From JBFWNG01 sp050251195 (GTDB lineage: Bacteria > Bdellovibrionota_B > Oligoflexia > Oligoflexales > Oligoflexaceae), in assembly GCA_050251195.1 (NCBI GenBank), contig JBFWNG010000001.1:682001-746000 (forward strand): 64,000 nucleotides of DNA, read 5' to 3'. The stretch's first letter is position 1. Each line of letters begins with the position of its first letter. The translations under genes and the position numbers were made by a program. The notes under the pieces were generated by a model that saw only the letters and a list, made by a program, of their open reading frames with translations, was not told the origin of the DNA and ran no database searches. Shown here one piece after another: positions 1 through 9,227 of this stretch.

Positions 1-1
1 G

Positions 2-349
2 CTCGTGTTGCTCATCATTTTCATGGTGACGGCAAACTATATCAACAACCAGTCCATCAACTTAACTCTTCCCAAAGCTGCAACGGGTGAAAGCGTCGAT
101 TCGAGCCTGTTGTCGCTCGCGTTTGTCGTCAACAAGGATTCCCACTATTTTATCGATGGTTCTGCAATTCAACTAGATGATATTCCAAGAATAATCGAGG
201 AAAAGAAGAAGTTGCAAAGACCGTTGCAAGCCCTCATAGCGGCTGACGAGGGAGCACCCCATGGCGCTGTCGTAAAACTCATTGATACTATAAGAAAAAA
301 CGGTATAACTGACTTTGCTTTAAACGTCGAAGCAAGCTCAGGTCCCTAG
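2..349 (+). CDS. exbD: ExbD/TolR-family biopolymer transport protein, C-terminal part
   Basis: The 5' end is cut off by the window edge. The remaining part begins inside the single N-terminal membrane helix (LLIIFMVTA, the usual ExbD/TolR helix ending) and continues into the periplasmic domain to a TAG stop. In this family ExbB/ExbD-type stators use the proton-motive force to energise outer-membrane receptors or, as TolQR, envelope constriction. The helix Asp that carries protons would lie just upstream of the window. It is followed after 6 nt by the glutamate-cysteine ligase gene, so the two may share a transcript. The sequence alone cannot tell ExbD from TolR. Confidence 0.85.
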   Translation, partial: LVLLIIFMVTANYINNQSINLTLPKAATGESVDSSLLSLAFVVNKDSHYFIDGSAIQLDDIPRIIEEKKKLQRPLQALIAADEGAPHGAVVKLIDTIRKNGITDFALNVEASSGP

Positions 350-355
350 AAAAAC

Positions 356-1855
356 TTGAAAAGAAGTTTGCTTTTGAGTTCCACTACAAAGGGCAAGACA
401 TTGCCGTCCCTCCAACAAAAAGACTTAGCCACAATCGACTCTTGCAAAGAAAGAGTTCACGATTTTGTGTTTCGCCTTCAGCCGCAGGAATACCACAAGA
501 AATACCCTAAATGGCCGGGCATGGTCGGGCTTGAAGTCGAGATGTTCGTGTTTTGGAAAAAGGACGAAGAAAGCACGAAGCCGCAGGTTATTCCCTTGTG
601 GGGATCAGGAAGCGCCAACATCGGCAGCATCCTTGCGGAGGGCGCAAAGATGTACGGCGGCGAACCGGTTTTCGAAACCGTCGACGACGAAAAACGCCTC
701 ATATCCGTTAATCTTTCCGAGCAAGATTTTATTACTTTCGAACCCGGGTCGCAGGTCGAGTTTTCGTCCAAACCTTATCCCTGTTTATCGGAAGCGCTCG
801 GTAGGATGGAAAGTCTACAGCGTATGCTGGACGAAGCCTTCCTGGCTAAAGGCGTTGGAGTCGTGCAAGCGGGCATTAACCCATGGCAGACCGTCAACGA
901 GATTTCCTTGCAGATGAAGAAGCCGCGCTACCTTGCGATGGATCGATACTTTACGTCGATAGGGGAATTCGGTAGGCGGATGATGCGCCAAACCTGCGGA
1001 TTGCAGGTGAACCTCGATTTTGGCGAAGACGAAGAAACGCTTGCGAAACGATATCTGGTCGCGAATTTACTGGCTCCCATCGGGACGGCGACCTTCGCCT
1101 ATTCGCCCGTCGTGGATCGCGACCTGACCGACAGGCTCAGCTATCGCGCACATGTTTGGCAAAAGCTGGATAATTCACGAACCGGCATTCCGAAGCTTGG
1201 CGACCTCGTTAAGAATCTGACGAAAGCCCATTGCGTCAATTCTTATTTGGACGACGTTCTGCACGCGCGGGTAGTTTTTGTTCAAGCGCTCAACTTCGAG
1301 GTCCCCGAGAAGCCCATAACCTTTCTCGAGTGGATGCGCGTTGGCTACAAAGGAATAAAACCAACCCCTCAGGATTTTGAAACCCATATGTCGCTCCATT
1401 TTCCCGAGGTCAGAGCTCGAGGCTTCCTGGAACTGCGATCCGTGGATTGTCAGAGTCGAGTTTGGCAGAGCGTACCAGCGGCTTTCTACACGGCTTTGTT
1501 GTACGACAACTCCACGTTGAATAGGGTATATGACCTTCTGCTTCCCACCGTCAACAACGTGGAAGCGAACCTTACCAAGAGCAGCTATGGTCTGCGGGAC
1601 GAGAATTTAGGCGCGCTCGCAAAGAAAGTGATGGACCTCGCTTGTGAAGGCTTCGTTAAGTTACCTTCCTGTTTTCAGGGAGAGAGTTCATTGCAAAGAC
1701 TTACTACATACAAAGATATTTTCACGGACCGAGGTCGAACGCCAGCGGACGACGTTGTCGACTTGTTGATGGAAAATGGTACAACGATTTTGTCACCCGG
1801 ATCGCTCTACAAGTTAGAAGACAAGTGGGCGAAAGCGGTTGGCAGAAAAGGGTAA
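356..1855 (+). CDS. gshA: Glutamate-cysteine ligase, GCS2/plant-like type
   Basis: The predicted enzyme joins L-glutamate and L-cysteine with ATP, the first step of glutathione synthesis, in the cytoplasm. At 499 residues it has the landmarks of the GCS2/plant-type family rather than the E. coli GshA type: GLEVEMF near residue 57, FEPGSQVEFSS near 128, INPW near 173, then MDRYF, MRQTCGLQVNLDFG and ELRSVDCQ in the C-terminal half. The start is TTG, 6 nt after the exbD stop, and no ATG gives a better N-terminus. It is followed 15 nt later by the glutamate dehydrogenase gene, so glutamate metabolism is grouped here. An EgtA-like or carboxylate-amine ligase role is the main alternative. Confidence 0.82.
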   Translation: MKRSLLLSSTTKGKTLPSLQQKDLATIDSCKERVHDFVFRLQPQEYHKKYPKWPGMVGLEVEMFVFWKKDEESTKPQVIPLWGSGSANIGSILAEGAKMYGGEPVFETVDDEKRLISVNLSEQDFITFEPGSQVEFSSKPYPCLSEALGRMESLQRMLDEAFLAKGVGVVQAGINPWQTVNEISLQMKKPRYLAMDRYFTSIGEFGRRMMRQTCGLQVNLDFGEDEETLAKRYLVANLLAPIGTATFAYSPVVDRDLTDRLSYRAHVWQKLDNSRTGIPKLGDLVKNLTKAHCVNSYLDDVLHARVVFVQALNFEVPEKPITFLEWMRVGYKGIKPTPQDFETHMSLHFPEVRARGFLELRSVDCQSRVWQSVPAAFYTALLYDNSTLNRVYDLLLPTVNNVEANLTKSSYGLRDENLGALAKKVMDLACEGFVKLPSCFQGESSLQRLTTYKDIFTDRGRTPADDVVDLLMENGTTILSPGSLYKLEDKWAKAVGRKG

Positions 1856-1870
1856 CAAAGGAGTTAAACA

Positions 1871-4800
1871 GTGGTTTCGGTAAATCAGAACAAAGACAGT
1901 TTTGAACGGGAATTAGGCGAAGAAGACGAACTTCCTTCCTATGAGAAAGACATTTCTCCCGAGCAACTTGAAACCTACATTGACGACATAGCGGATACGG
2001 TGCGCGTGGGCCTTGATCAGAGTATCTCGATTCTGACGCCTTGGTTTTTCAACAACATGCCCAAGATTTACTATCAGACAACGCCTCGTCAGGAAAAAGT
2101 CCGACACCTTTCGGCCATCATCACAGGCCACGTTTTTGAAACGAAGCAAACCGTCGAATTGTGGGATCGCGATAAATCAAAGGTGACCTACATAGGTCCT
2201 GGAGGCGATAGGAAAATCTTGGTGGACATGGCCAAGAAGTTGTCGTCCCAGCAGATTAAAATGGGCGGACTCTACTTTTCGCGAGACAATCTCTTGTTCT
2301 TGTCGACCTTCTTTTGCTCCGAGGCGAAAGACCTCGACTTTGTGAACAAGCGAATCATGGAAAAGGTTCAAGTTGCAAAGAAGATGATGCTTACGGAGTT
2401 TCCTGATGCCGCGGAGTCTATCGAGCGTTATGTCAAGAATCTTGACAACGATCTTGTCATGTATGCGACGGCCTCGCGCCTTTCCATCACTTATCGGATG
2501 GTGCACTACATGCTCACGCACGAGGGTGCGCACACGTTCCTCGACTGCTTTGAAAATTCTCCTACGGCGCGCTTGACCATAGGCCTTAAGAACGTCAACG
2601 CCGCCGAGATCCTCGAGCCTGTTCTTCACTTGTTCCATCGTTATGATTTTAATATTGGCCGCGCCTTTATCGTCAATCTGAGCAAAGGTTACTCAGAGTC
2701 GATCTGCGTGATGCATTTTATCGTCAATCACGCTTCCGGCGAGAAGGTTACCAAGGATTTTATCCCGGCGATGAAGCTCGTTAAGGCGCTCCGGACACTA
2801 GGGTGGGTGGACAACGACGAGTATTCCTTGTTCGCGCGCGAACCTTATAATTATTCCATCAACTCAGCAAATTTCATTCGGTCCTTGGGTACCTGGTGCC
2901 ACTTGTTCTTGAGCAAGCACAATCCCTACGCATATACCAACTATAGGATTCGCAGCACATTCTTCAAATACGCCGATCTAACCGAAAAAGTTGTTAATCT
3001 CTTTAGAATCAAGTTCGATCCACTCAAAGAAAAGGAGCGAAAGACAAATCAGTTCGAAGCTACCGCTGCGGAAATGGAACAGCAGATCGAACATATCATC
3101 GAGGAAGTCGATCGCAATATCTTCAGAGAGTGCATCAACTTCGTCACGCATTGCTTGAAAACGAACTATTTTCATGGAACGAAGACAGGACACGCTTTCC
3201 GCTTGTCCCCCGATGTTTTGGACTCGAAATTCTACAAAGACAAACCGTTCGGAATATTCTTCGTAACCGGTAAAGATTATCGAATGTTTCACGTCCGTTG
3301 GAAGGACATTTCTCGCGGCGGCATGCGCGTTGTTATGCCTCGCAACAACGGCGATTACGATTACGCTTTGGCGGGACTTTTCGACGAAGTATATGGTTTG
3401 AGCTTCGCGCAGCAGTTGAAAAACAAGGATATTCCCGAAGGCGGATCGAAGGCCGTTGTGGTTATTAAGCCGGGCGGTCATCGGGATCAAGTCGTAAAGG
3501 GGGCTGTGAACGCGCTTCTCGATTTGCTTGTGGAAGAGGACGAGTCGCATGAAAAGGGACTTACTCACACCATCAGCTATTACGACAAAAGCGAGATCAT
3601 TTATCTCGGGCCGGACGAGAACATCACCAACGAGCTCATCACCTGGATTCCCGAGCAGGCTGAAAGACGCGGATACAAGTACGCACGCGCCTTTATGTCC
3701 TCAAAACCAGGCGACGGCATCAACCACAAGGAATACGGCGTCACATCCGAAGGCCTCAACGTATATGTGGACAACATGCTCCATGCGATTGGGATCAGTC
3801 CGACTAAGGAAAAGTTTACGATAAAAATAACCGGTGGACCCGACGGCGACGTTGCAGGGAACGAACTCAAGATTCTCCATCGCGAATACGGCGAAAATGC
3901 CCGTGTGGTCCTCATTGCCGATGGCTACGGCTGTGCCTATGACCCCAACGGTTTGGCGTGGGACGAATTGCTTCGGCTTGTGCGAGAAAGTTCGTCGGTT
4001 TCTTGTTTTAGTAAGGCCAAACTCAGTTCGTCGGCCGAGGCTTTTGTCATTACGGCTGACACGATAGAGAACATCAAGCTTCGAAACGAGTCTTATATGA
4101 GACTCTATGCCGATATCTTCATACCTGGCGGAGGCAGACCATACTCTGTCAACGAGAAGAACTGGAAACTATTCCTGAATAAGGACGGCAAGCCGACATT
4201 GCGGGCGATCGTCGAAGGCGCCAACATCTTCTTCACGGCTGAAGCGCGGAAGCATCTTCAGGAAACTGGAGTTTTGATTATCAAGGACTCCAGCGCCAAC
4301 AAGACCGGCGTTATTTGTTCGTCCTTCGAGATCATTGCATCTCTCATTATGACGCAACAAGAATTCCGCACGATCAAAGAACAGTACGTTAAAGAAGTCA
4401 TTGAAATCCTGCGAGCCAAGGCTGATGCCGAAGCAAAACTTCTGTTCCGAAGCTACGTCCAGTACGACGGTCAGAAAACGCTTGTAGAACTTTCGCTGGA
4501 TATTTCAAAAGAGATCAACACCATCACCGACATCATGTTGGACGAATTGACGCAGAAAAAGGATGAGGTCATCGCCGATCCGTTCTATCAAGAAATCGTC
4601 GTGCGCCACTGTCCGCCACTTCTGCGCGATCAGTACCGCAGTCGAATTCTAGAAAAACTTCCCGATCCGCACAAAATTGCGATCATCGCTTCTTCGATTG
4701 CGAGCTTTGTCGTGTACAACGAAGGTCTCAACTGGCTCAAAGGCATCCCCAAAGAGCACTGGTACTGGACACTCCGTGTCTATATGGAAAAGGACCGTCT

Positions 4801-4939
4801 CTCAAGTCAACTTCTCGACGTGGTCGCTAAATCCAATATCGGCGAAGGCGAAAGACAGCAGATTTCGGCTATTCTTGCGCGAAGCGCCGCGAAGGATTTG
4901 ACGATAATCGATTTGCAAAAACGGCTTGTTGTTGATTAG
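1871..4939 (+). CDS. NAD-type glutamate dehydrogenase, large (about 115 kDa) form
   Basis: Predicted to deaminate L-glutamate to 2-oxoglutarate with NAD+. At 1,022 residues it belongs to the large-subunit class, between the usual 450-residue hexameric enzymes and the 1,600-residue forms. The catalytic core lies in the middle: WKDISRGGMRVV near residue 480, PEGGSKAVVVI with the catalytic-type lysine, YLGPDENITNELITWI, and the Rossmann domain GGPDGDVAGNE. IVEGANIFFT and KDSSANKTGV follow. The N-terminal 450 residues would be the regulatory region of this class. The start is GTG, eight bases after an AAGGAG ribosome-binding site at 1858-1863. Confidence 0.88.
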   Translation: MVSVNQNKDSFERELGEEDELPSYEKDISPEQLETYIDDIADTVRVGLDQSISILTPWFFNNMPKIYYQTTPRQEKVRHLSAIITGHVFETKQTVELWDRDKSKVTYIGPGGDRKILVDMAKKLSSQQIKMGGLYFSRDNLLFLSTFFCSEAKDLDFVNKRIMEKVQVAKKMMLTEFPDAAESIERYVKNLDNDLVMYATASRLSITYRMVHYMLTHEGAHTFLDCFENSPTARLTIGLKNVNAAEILEPVLHLFHRYDFNIGRAFIVNLSKGYSESICVMHFIVNHASGEKVTKDFIPAMKLVKALRTLGWVDNDEYSLFAREPYNYSINSANFIRSLGTWCHLFLSKHNPYAYTNYRIRSTFFKYADLTEKVVNLFRIKFDPLKEKERKTNQFEATAAEMEQQIEHIIEEVDRNIFRECINFVTHCLKTNYFHGTKTGHAFRLSPDVLDSKFYKDKPFGIFFVTGKDYRMFHVRWKDISRGGMRVVMPRNNGDYDYALAGLFDEVYGLSFAQQLKNKDIPEGGSKAVVVIKPGGHRDQVVKGAVNALLDLLVEEDESHEKGLTHTISYYDKSEIIYLGPDENITNELITWIPEQAERRGYKYARAFMSSKPGDGINHKEYGVTSEGLNVYVDNMLHAIGISPTKEKFTIKITGGPDGDVAGNELKILHREYGENARVVLIADGYGCAYDPNGLAWDELLRLVRESSSVSCFSKAKLSSSAEAFVITADTIENIKLRNESYMRLYADIFIPGGGRPYSVNEKNWKLFLNKDGKPTLRAIVEGANIFFTAEARKHLQETGVLIIKDSSANKTGVICSSFEIIASLIMTQQEFRTIKEQYVKEVIEILRAKADAEAKLLFRSYVQYDGQKTLVELSLDISKEINTITDIMLDELTQKKDEVIADPFYQEIVVRHCPPLLRDQYRSRILEKLPDPHKIAIIASSIASFVVYNEGLNWLKGIPKEHWYWTLRVYMEKDRLSSQLLDVVAKSNIGEGERQQISAILARSAAKDLTIIDLQKRLVVD

Positions 4940-4955
4940 GGGTTGGGACATCGAC

Positions 4956-4982
4956 ATGCCCAGCGCGAAGCGCGTCGGGCAT
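4956..4982. terminator. Hairpin between convergent genes
   Basis: Arms of 12 bases with two mismatches (ATGCCC outside, GCG inside) around a 3-base loop, lying between the convergent glutamate dehydrogenase and TPR/barrel genes. No clear T-run follows on either strand. A stem-loop terminator or a REP-like element are both possible. Confidence 0.4.
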
Positions 4983-5041
4983 CTCGTTGTATCACGTTAC
5001 TTCTTAATGCAATAAAGCCTGTCCTCGTCCTTCTTCATCGT

Positions 5042-6691
5042 TTAGAACGCCAAGTCAATCGAGATTTTTCCTGCCATATACGAAATGAAATTGTATTCCT
5101 TCGTGAGTATCTCGACTTCAGGGAACTCGGCGCCCGCGGCATCGACAATCTGAATATTCTGGAGCGAGCGTTTTTCTCCGAGAGCTTCGCCGGATAGAGA
5201 CAGCCAACCGAAAAATTTCCTGCTAATCGAGAAAACCCCCGAGTAAGACATGATGTCGTAGGTGGCAGTGCCTTCCTTTTTTTCCTCGCCCTCAGCAACA
5301 TCGCCACCGGGAACGCCATAGTCATACATGTCTTTTTGCAGTTGAACGTTGCCCTTCAAGGTTGTCTTGATATCCCAAAATTGGGGAAGGCCCACTTCGA
5401 GGGTACCTTTGTAATCGGTTTGCTCTCCGCTCTGAGAATCTTTCAGATAGGAGAATTGCCGAGCCCGCAAGGTCAGAGTTGATGCGCAGCCGAAAACTGT
5501 GCTGCTGACCGATCCTGATTCTTCCGTGAAGGAGTATAGCGGAGCCTCGCTGTCCGCAGAATTGTTATACGAGATGTTCCCCGTTGTGGTGATATCACCC
5601 TGCATGCCTAACAAGAATCCGACGCTCTTGTCATTGCTGCCGAATTCAGCGCCCAGATCAGGGTAGGATTGCTCGACCGAGAGGGAGACGGAAGCCCAAA
5701 GGCTCTCGGCGAACGGATGTTCGTAAAAGAGCTGTCCCGCTACATCCGCTTTTTTGGTGAAGGCGATGTCTCGATCTTTCGGCTCATCGTCGGCCTTGAT
5801 TTCCGCCGTCGCGGAGTCCTTTTGCTGTGCCGCTAAAACGCCGTTTACCCCCACAACGGCACTGCGCTTTTGAGTCGGGGTAAAGGCGTACATATACCCT
5901 GTTTTAAACGTAAAAGAGTTCGTGCGAAAGTCGTTCTCTTCGTTCTTTTCGTACTGGTAACCCGTATACTGCCGTTTGAATTCCGTCGCAAACGCGGCGC
6001 CTTTGGCGATACCCTGGAAACCGCCGTGCGCATATTCAGCGGGCTTTGCATCGGGGGCCTTCTCGGCCTTGACCTTGCCTTCCTTCGTCTTGAGTTCTGA
6101 CGCTTGTTTGTCCGCCATGATCTCATCAATATGTTTTTCATAAAGTTCGCGACTGATCGCGTATTTGCGGGGAAGATTCACCGCGTTATCGATCATGCGG
6201 CTGGCGACTTGGTACCGGTTGGTTTTGACGGCGGCAACGGCGCCAAAATAATTGGCCATGCCAAAAAGCTTGTTGCCTCGACGGACGCGCCGGAATCCTT
6301 TGAGAGCGTTTTCATAATCCCGGTTGGCAAAATGACTGTACGCATATTCGTAAGCAACCTCATCGCTGAGGGTCTTCAAGGGCACCTTCGCGAAGGCCTT
6401 GTAAGCTTCAACCATCCTCTCCAGATGATAATGCGATCGCGCAAGACCTATTTGCGCGGGGATGTAATTGGGGTACTGGCTTGCGATGCTTTGAAATATC
6501 TGGAACGCTTCCTCAAACTGACCTGCTGAAAACAACTCCACGGCATAGCGGTAGAGAGAAGCGCGCTTTTCGAGCGTCTCGGTCGTGAGGGGAGCTTGCG
6601 TGCCTTGCGGAGCTTGTGAAAAGCCCAATCTAGGCGCTGCGACCGATACAAAAAATACAATAATAGCTAGGTAGCTACGGCCCCGATTCAA
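5042..6691 (-). CDS. TPR protein with C-terminal outer-membrane beta-barrel
   Basis: I do not recognise a named family. The 549-residue product starts with a signal peptide (hydrophobic stretch to about residue 25). TPR-like helices follow at about 45-190 (YRYAVELFSAGQFEEAFQIF, then ANYFGAVAAVKTNRY), then a charged linker at about 195-225. The C-terminal 300 residues are rich in alternating hydrophobic and polar positions and end in phenylalanine (SIDLAF), as outer-membrane barrels do. The likely place is the outer membrane with the TPR part in the periplasm, perhaps as a scaffold or exporter. The start is TTG with a good upstream GAGGAG. Confidence 0.7.
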   Translation of the reverse strand: MNRGRSYLAIIVFFVSVAAPRLGFSQAPQGTQAPLTTETLEKRASLYRYAVELFSAGQFEEAFQIFQSIASQYPNYIPAQIGLARSHYHLERMVEAYKAFAKVPLKTLSDEVAYEYAYSHFANRDYENALKGFRRVRRGNKLFGMANYFGAVAAVKTNRYQVASRMIDNAVNLPRKYAISRELYEKHIDEIMADKQASELKTKEGKVKAEKAPDAKPAEYAHGGFQGIAKGAAFATEFKRQYTGYQYEKNEENDFRTNSFTFKTGYMYAFTPTQKRSAVVGVNGVLAAQQKDSATAEIKADDEPKDRDIAFTKKADVAGQLFYEHPFAESLWASVSLSVEQSYPDLGAEFGSNDKSVGFLLGMQGDITTTGNISYNNSADSEAPLYSFTEESGSVSSTVFGCASTLTLRARQFSYLKDSQSGEQTDYKGTLEVGLPQFWDIKTTLKGNVQLQKDMYDYGVPGGDVAEGEEKKEGTATYDIMSYSGVFSISRKFFGWLSLSGEALGEKRSLQNIQIVDAAGAEFPEVEILTKEYNFISYMAGKISIDLAF

Positions 6692-6814
6692 ATTTTCTCC
6701 TCTTGATTGCTTATATTATCTCTTGTTCACACGAGCAGCTGCAACAGGTAATTTGGTGCCTTGAAAAAAACTGAAAATATCGTTAATTTAGCCGCCTACT
6801 CAAAGGGAGAAGCT

Positions 6815-8206
6815 ATGAGTTTCAGAACGGAAACAGACACTATAGGTGAGATTCAAGTTCCGGGGGACAAATATTGGGGAGCCCAGACACAACGCTCCAT
6901 CCAAAACTTCAAGATTGGCGGACATAGGTTTCCTCCCATCATGATCAAGTCGTTTGGCATCGTGAAAAAAGCCGCGGCGATGACCAATTTTGGACTCGGC
7001 AAGCTCGAGAAGGAAAAGGCGGATCTTATCGTCAAGGCATGCGATGAAGTTATCGGCGGTAAACTCAACGAGCACTTCCCTTTAGTCGTATGGCAAACGG
7101 GCAGCGGAACGCAGACGAATATGAACGCCAACGAGGTGATCTCCAATCGCGCGATCGAAATCGCCGGCGGCAAAATAGGTAGCAAAGCCCCCATCCATCC
7201 CAACGACGACGTCAATAAAGGACAGTCATCGAATGATTGTTTTCCGACGGTAATGCACGTCAGTGCGGTTCTCGCTATCCATGAACAACTCCTGCCGGCT
7301 CTGAAGCACCTGCGCAACGGCCTAAAGAAGAAGGCTGACGAATTCAAGAATATCGTAAAAATCGGTCGCACCCATCTCATGGACGCAACTCCGCTTACAT
7401 TAGGGCAGGAGTTTTCCGGTTATGCGGCGCAGCTCGAGTTCTCGGAAAATGCAATCAAATCGACGTTGACCGGCTTATACGAGCTTGCATTAGGCGGCAG
7501 CGCCGTAGGCACGGGGCTTAACACACATCCCGATTACGCGGCCGACGTCGCGGCAAAGATCGCAACTTTAACGGGATTGCCGTTCGTGTCCGGTAGCAAC
7601 AAATTCATGGGCCTTGCGGCGCACGACGCGATCGTCAACGCCAGCGGTGCTTTAAAAACCTTGGCTACCGCCTTGCTCAAAATTGCAAACGACATCCGGT
7701 TGCTCGGTAGCGGTCCACGTTCGGGCATTGGAGAAATAATCCTTCCCGCAAACGAACCGGGCAGCTCCATTATGCCGGGCAAGGTCAACCCCACCCAAGC
7801 GGAAGCCATGACCATGGTCGCGTGTCAGGTCATGGGTAACGACGTCGCCATCGGCATAGCTGGCAGCCAGGGGCATTTCGAGCTCAACGTCTACAAACCC
7901 GTTATGATCCATAACCTCCTCGAGTCCGTCCGCCTGCTGGGCGATTCGATGCAAAGCATGCAAGACAACTGTGTGGCTGGAATCGAGCCCAACCGCGACG
8001 TCATTAAGAAGCACCTGGATAACTCCTTGATGCTCGTAACGGCTCTTAATCCTGTCATCGGCTACGACAAAGCGGCTAAAGTAGCTAAGCATGCACACTC
8101 TAAGGGAAAAACGCTCAAAGAAGCGGCCTTGGAACTCGGATTCATCGACTCGAAGACTTTTGACGAATGGGTCCGTCCCGAGACGATGATCGGACCCAAA
8201 GCGTAG
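6815..8206 (+). CDS. fumC: Fumarate hydratase class II
   Basis: Catalyses reversible hydration of fumarate to L-malate in the TCA cycle, as an iron-independent homotetramer. The lyase-superfamily signature GSSIMPGKVNPTQ (near residues 315-327, containing the catalytic Ser loop) and the GSGTQTNMNANEV and GRTHLMDATPLTLGQE blocks are all present. Length is about 463 residues from the ATG at 6815, normal for FumC. That ATG has AAGGGAG seven bases upstream and gives the standard MSFRTETDTIGEI N-terminus. An in-frame TTG at 6761 would add 18 residues (see findings). It stands alone between a divergent barrel gene and rpmG. Confidence 0.95.
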   Translation: MSFRTETDTIGEIQVPGDKYWGAQTQRSIQNFKIGGHRFPPIMIKSFGIVKKAAAMTNFGLGKLEKEKADLIVKACDEVIGGKLNEHFPLVVWQTGSGTQTNMNANEVISNRAIEIAGGKIGSKAPIHPNDDVNKGQSSNDCFPTVMHVSAVLAIHEQLLPALKHLRNGLKKKADEFKNIVKIGRTHLMDATPLTLGQEFSGYAAQLEFSENAIKSTLTGLYELALGGSAVGTGLNTHPDYAADVAAKIATLTGLPFVSGSNKFMGLAAHDAIVNASGALKTLATALLKIANDIRLLGSGPRSGIGEIILPANEPGSSIMPGKVNPTQAEAMTMVACQVMGNDVAIGIAGSQGHFELNVYKPVMIHNLLESVRLLGDSMQSMQDNCVAGIEPNRDVIKKHLDNSLMLVTALNPVIGYDKAAKVAKHAHSKGKTLKEAALELGFIDSKTFDEWVRPETMIGPKA

Positions 8207-8278
8207 ACTTTCTCCTTGATATGTCACGGTTTTCCTGATACTTACGGTCATTGCGATTTTATTGATTAAGGTGTGAGA

Positions 8279-8443
8279 ATGGCAAAGAAGCAAAACAGAG
8301 AGCTGATCCGACTCGTTTCCACAGCGGGAACAGGTTACTTCTATACAACAGCGCGCAAAAAATCACGCGACAAGCTCGAGCTTAAGAAATACGATCCTCG
8401 CGTAAAGAAGCACGTTGTCTTCAAAGAAGCGAAGATTAAGTAA
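8279..8443 (+). CDS. rpmG: Ribosomal protein bL33
   Basis: A 54-residue large-subunit ribosomal protein. The sequence starts MAKKQNRELIRLVST, continues GTGYFYTTARKK and ends EAKIK, matching the short bL33 family over its full length. The family's zinc-binding cysteines are absent, so this is the zinc-independent form. A strong intrinsic terminator follows within 25 nt, so it appears to be transcribed as a short unit. Confidence 0.96.
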   Translation: MAKKQNRELIRLVSTAGTGYFYTTARKKSRDKLELKKYDPRVKKHVVFKEAKIK

Positions 8444-8466
8444 GTCAGTATTGGTCTTTTTCCAAC

Positions 8467-8500
8467 GGTTCAGGTTGAGGTCCTCACCCTGAACCTTTTT
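8467..8500 (+). terminator. Rho-independent terminator after rpmG
   Basis: Stem GGTTCAGG/CCTGAACC extended by TGAGG/CCTCA with one mismatch, followed directly by TTTTT. It lies 24 nt past the rpmG stop. Confidence 0.85.
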
Positions 8501-8565
8501 GTCGTGGCCACGCTAAGGTCAACGGAAATGAAATCAGCCCGCGTTCAAAGCAAACGTCAACAGGC

Positions 8566-9207
8566 CTAATTCACCGAATAAATCCCAAATCCAACGGAAA
8601 AATAAACAGTGCTGCTCGTCTTCCCGCTCACGAGACTTACGCTCGGTACCGCTTCCGCCATTGCCGAGAACTCTGCGGCGAGAACTCGATACTGGAAGCC
8701 GAACGCAATTGCCGGGCCTAGCATAAAATCGACGCTCGGCGCTTGCTCCTTGACCTCGGGCGAATCAACGTCCGACTTTTCGCTTGAACTAACAGGTCTG
8801 TTGACGAGCGAACCGGCAAAGCCAATGCCGGCGATGATGCCAGGAACGATAATTCCGGCCGTATAATCGCGTCCTGGTAGAAGCGTGAAAAGATAGGGTA
8901 GGTATTCACCGGAGAGAAAGAGTCCCGCCGGTTCGGAGTGAAATTTATGAGTGTTTGGATAGTACTTACCTGCGCAAAATGCCCACTGTTGTCGCAATCC
9001 GTCCCAGTACCGCGATTCTTCGTCATAGTGGCGCTTTCCTAAGCCGGCAAAGCTGTCGGTCTCGGGATGGGCGTTCTGCCCTCCGCATGCAAGGAGGTTC
9101 TCCCCGTTTATTTTCCCGCCTTTAAAAGTTTCTGCGAAGGCAAGGTCAACCGCCATCAACAAGAGAAAGCTCGCTATACTTATTGCTATGACTGCAGGGT
9201 GACGCAT
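8566..9207 (-). CDS. Secreted hypothetical protein, possible small outer-membrane protein
   Basis: Unrecognised. From the ATG at 9207 (AAGG seven bases upstream) the product is 213 residues and opens with a clear signal peptide ending LAFA-ETF. A longer in-frame reading from 9405 would overlap the upstream gene by 178 nt, and an ATG at 9228 overlaps its stop codon, so either 9207 or 9228 is likely. A cysteine pair (LLACGGQ, AFCAGK) lies in the first half. Alternating hydrophobic residues near the end (STVYFSVGFGIYSVN) suggest a few beta strands. It is the last gene of the histidine-kinase/7-TM operon, which hints at an envelope-linked role. Confidence 0.6.
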   Translation of the reverse strand: MRHPAVIAISIASFLLLMAVDLAFAETFKGGKINGENLLACGGQNAHPETDSFAGLGKRHYDEESRYWDGLRQQWAFCAGKYYPNTHKFHSEPAGLFLSGEYLPYLFTLLPGRDYTAGIIVPGIIAGIGFAGSLVNRPVSSSEKSDVDSPEVKEQAPSVDFMLGPAIAFGFQYRVLAAEFSAMAEAVPSVSLVSGKTSSTVYFSVGFGIYSVN

Positions 9208-9227
9208 GTTCAACCTTAAGGAACGCA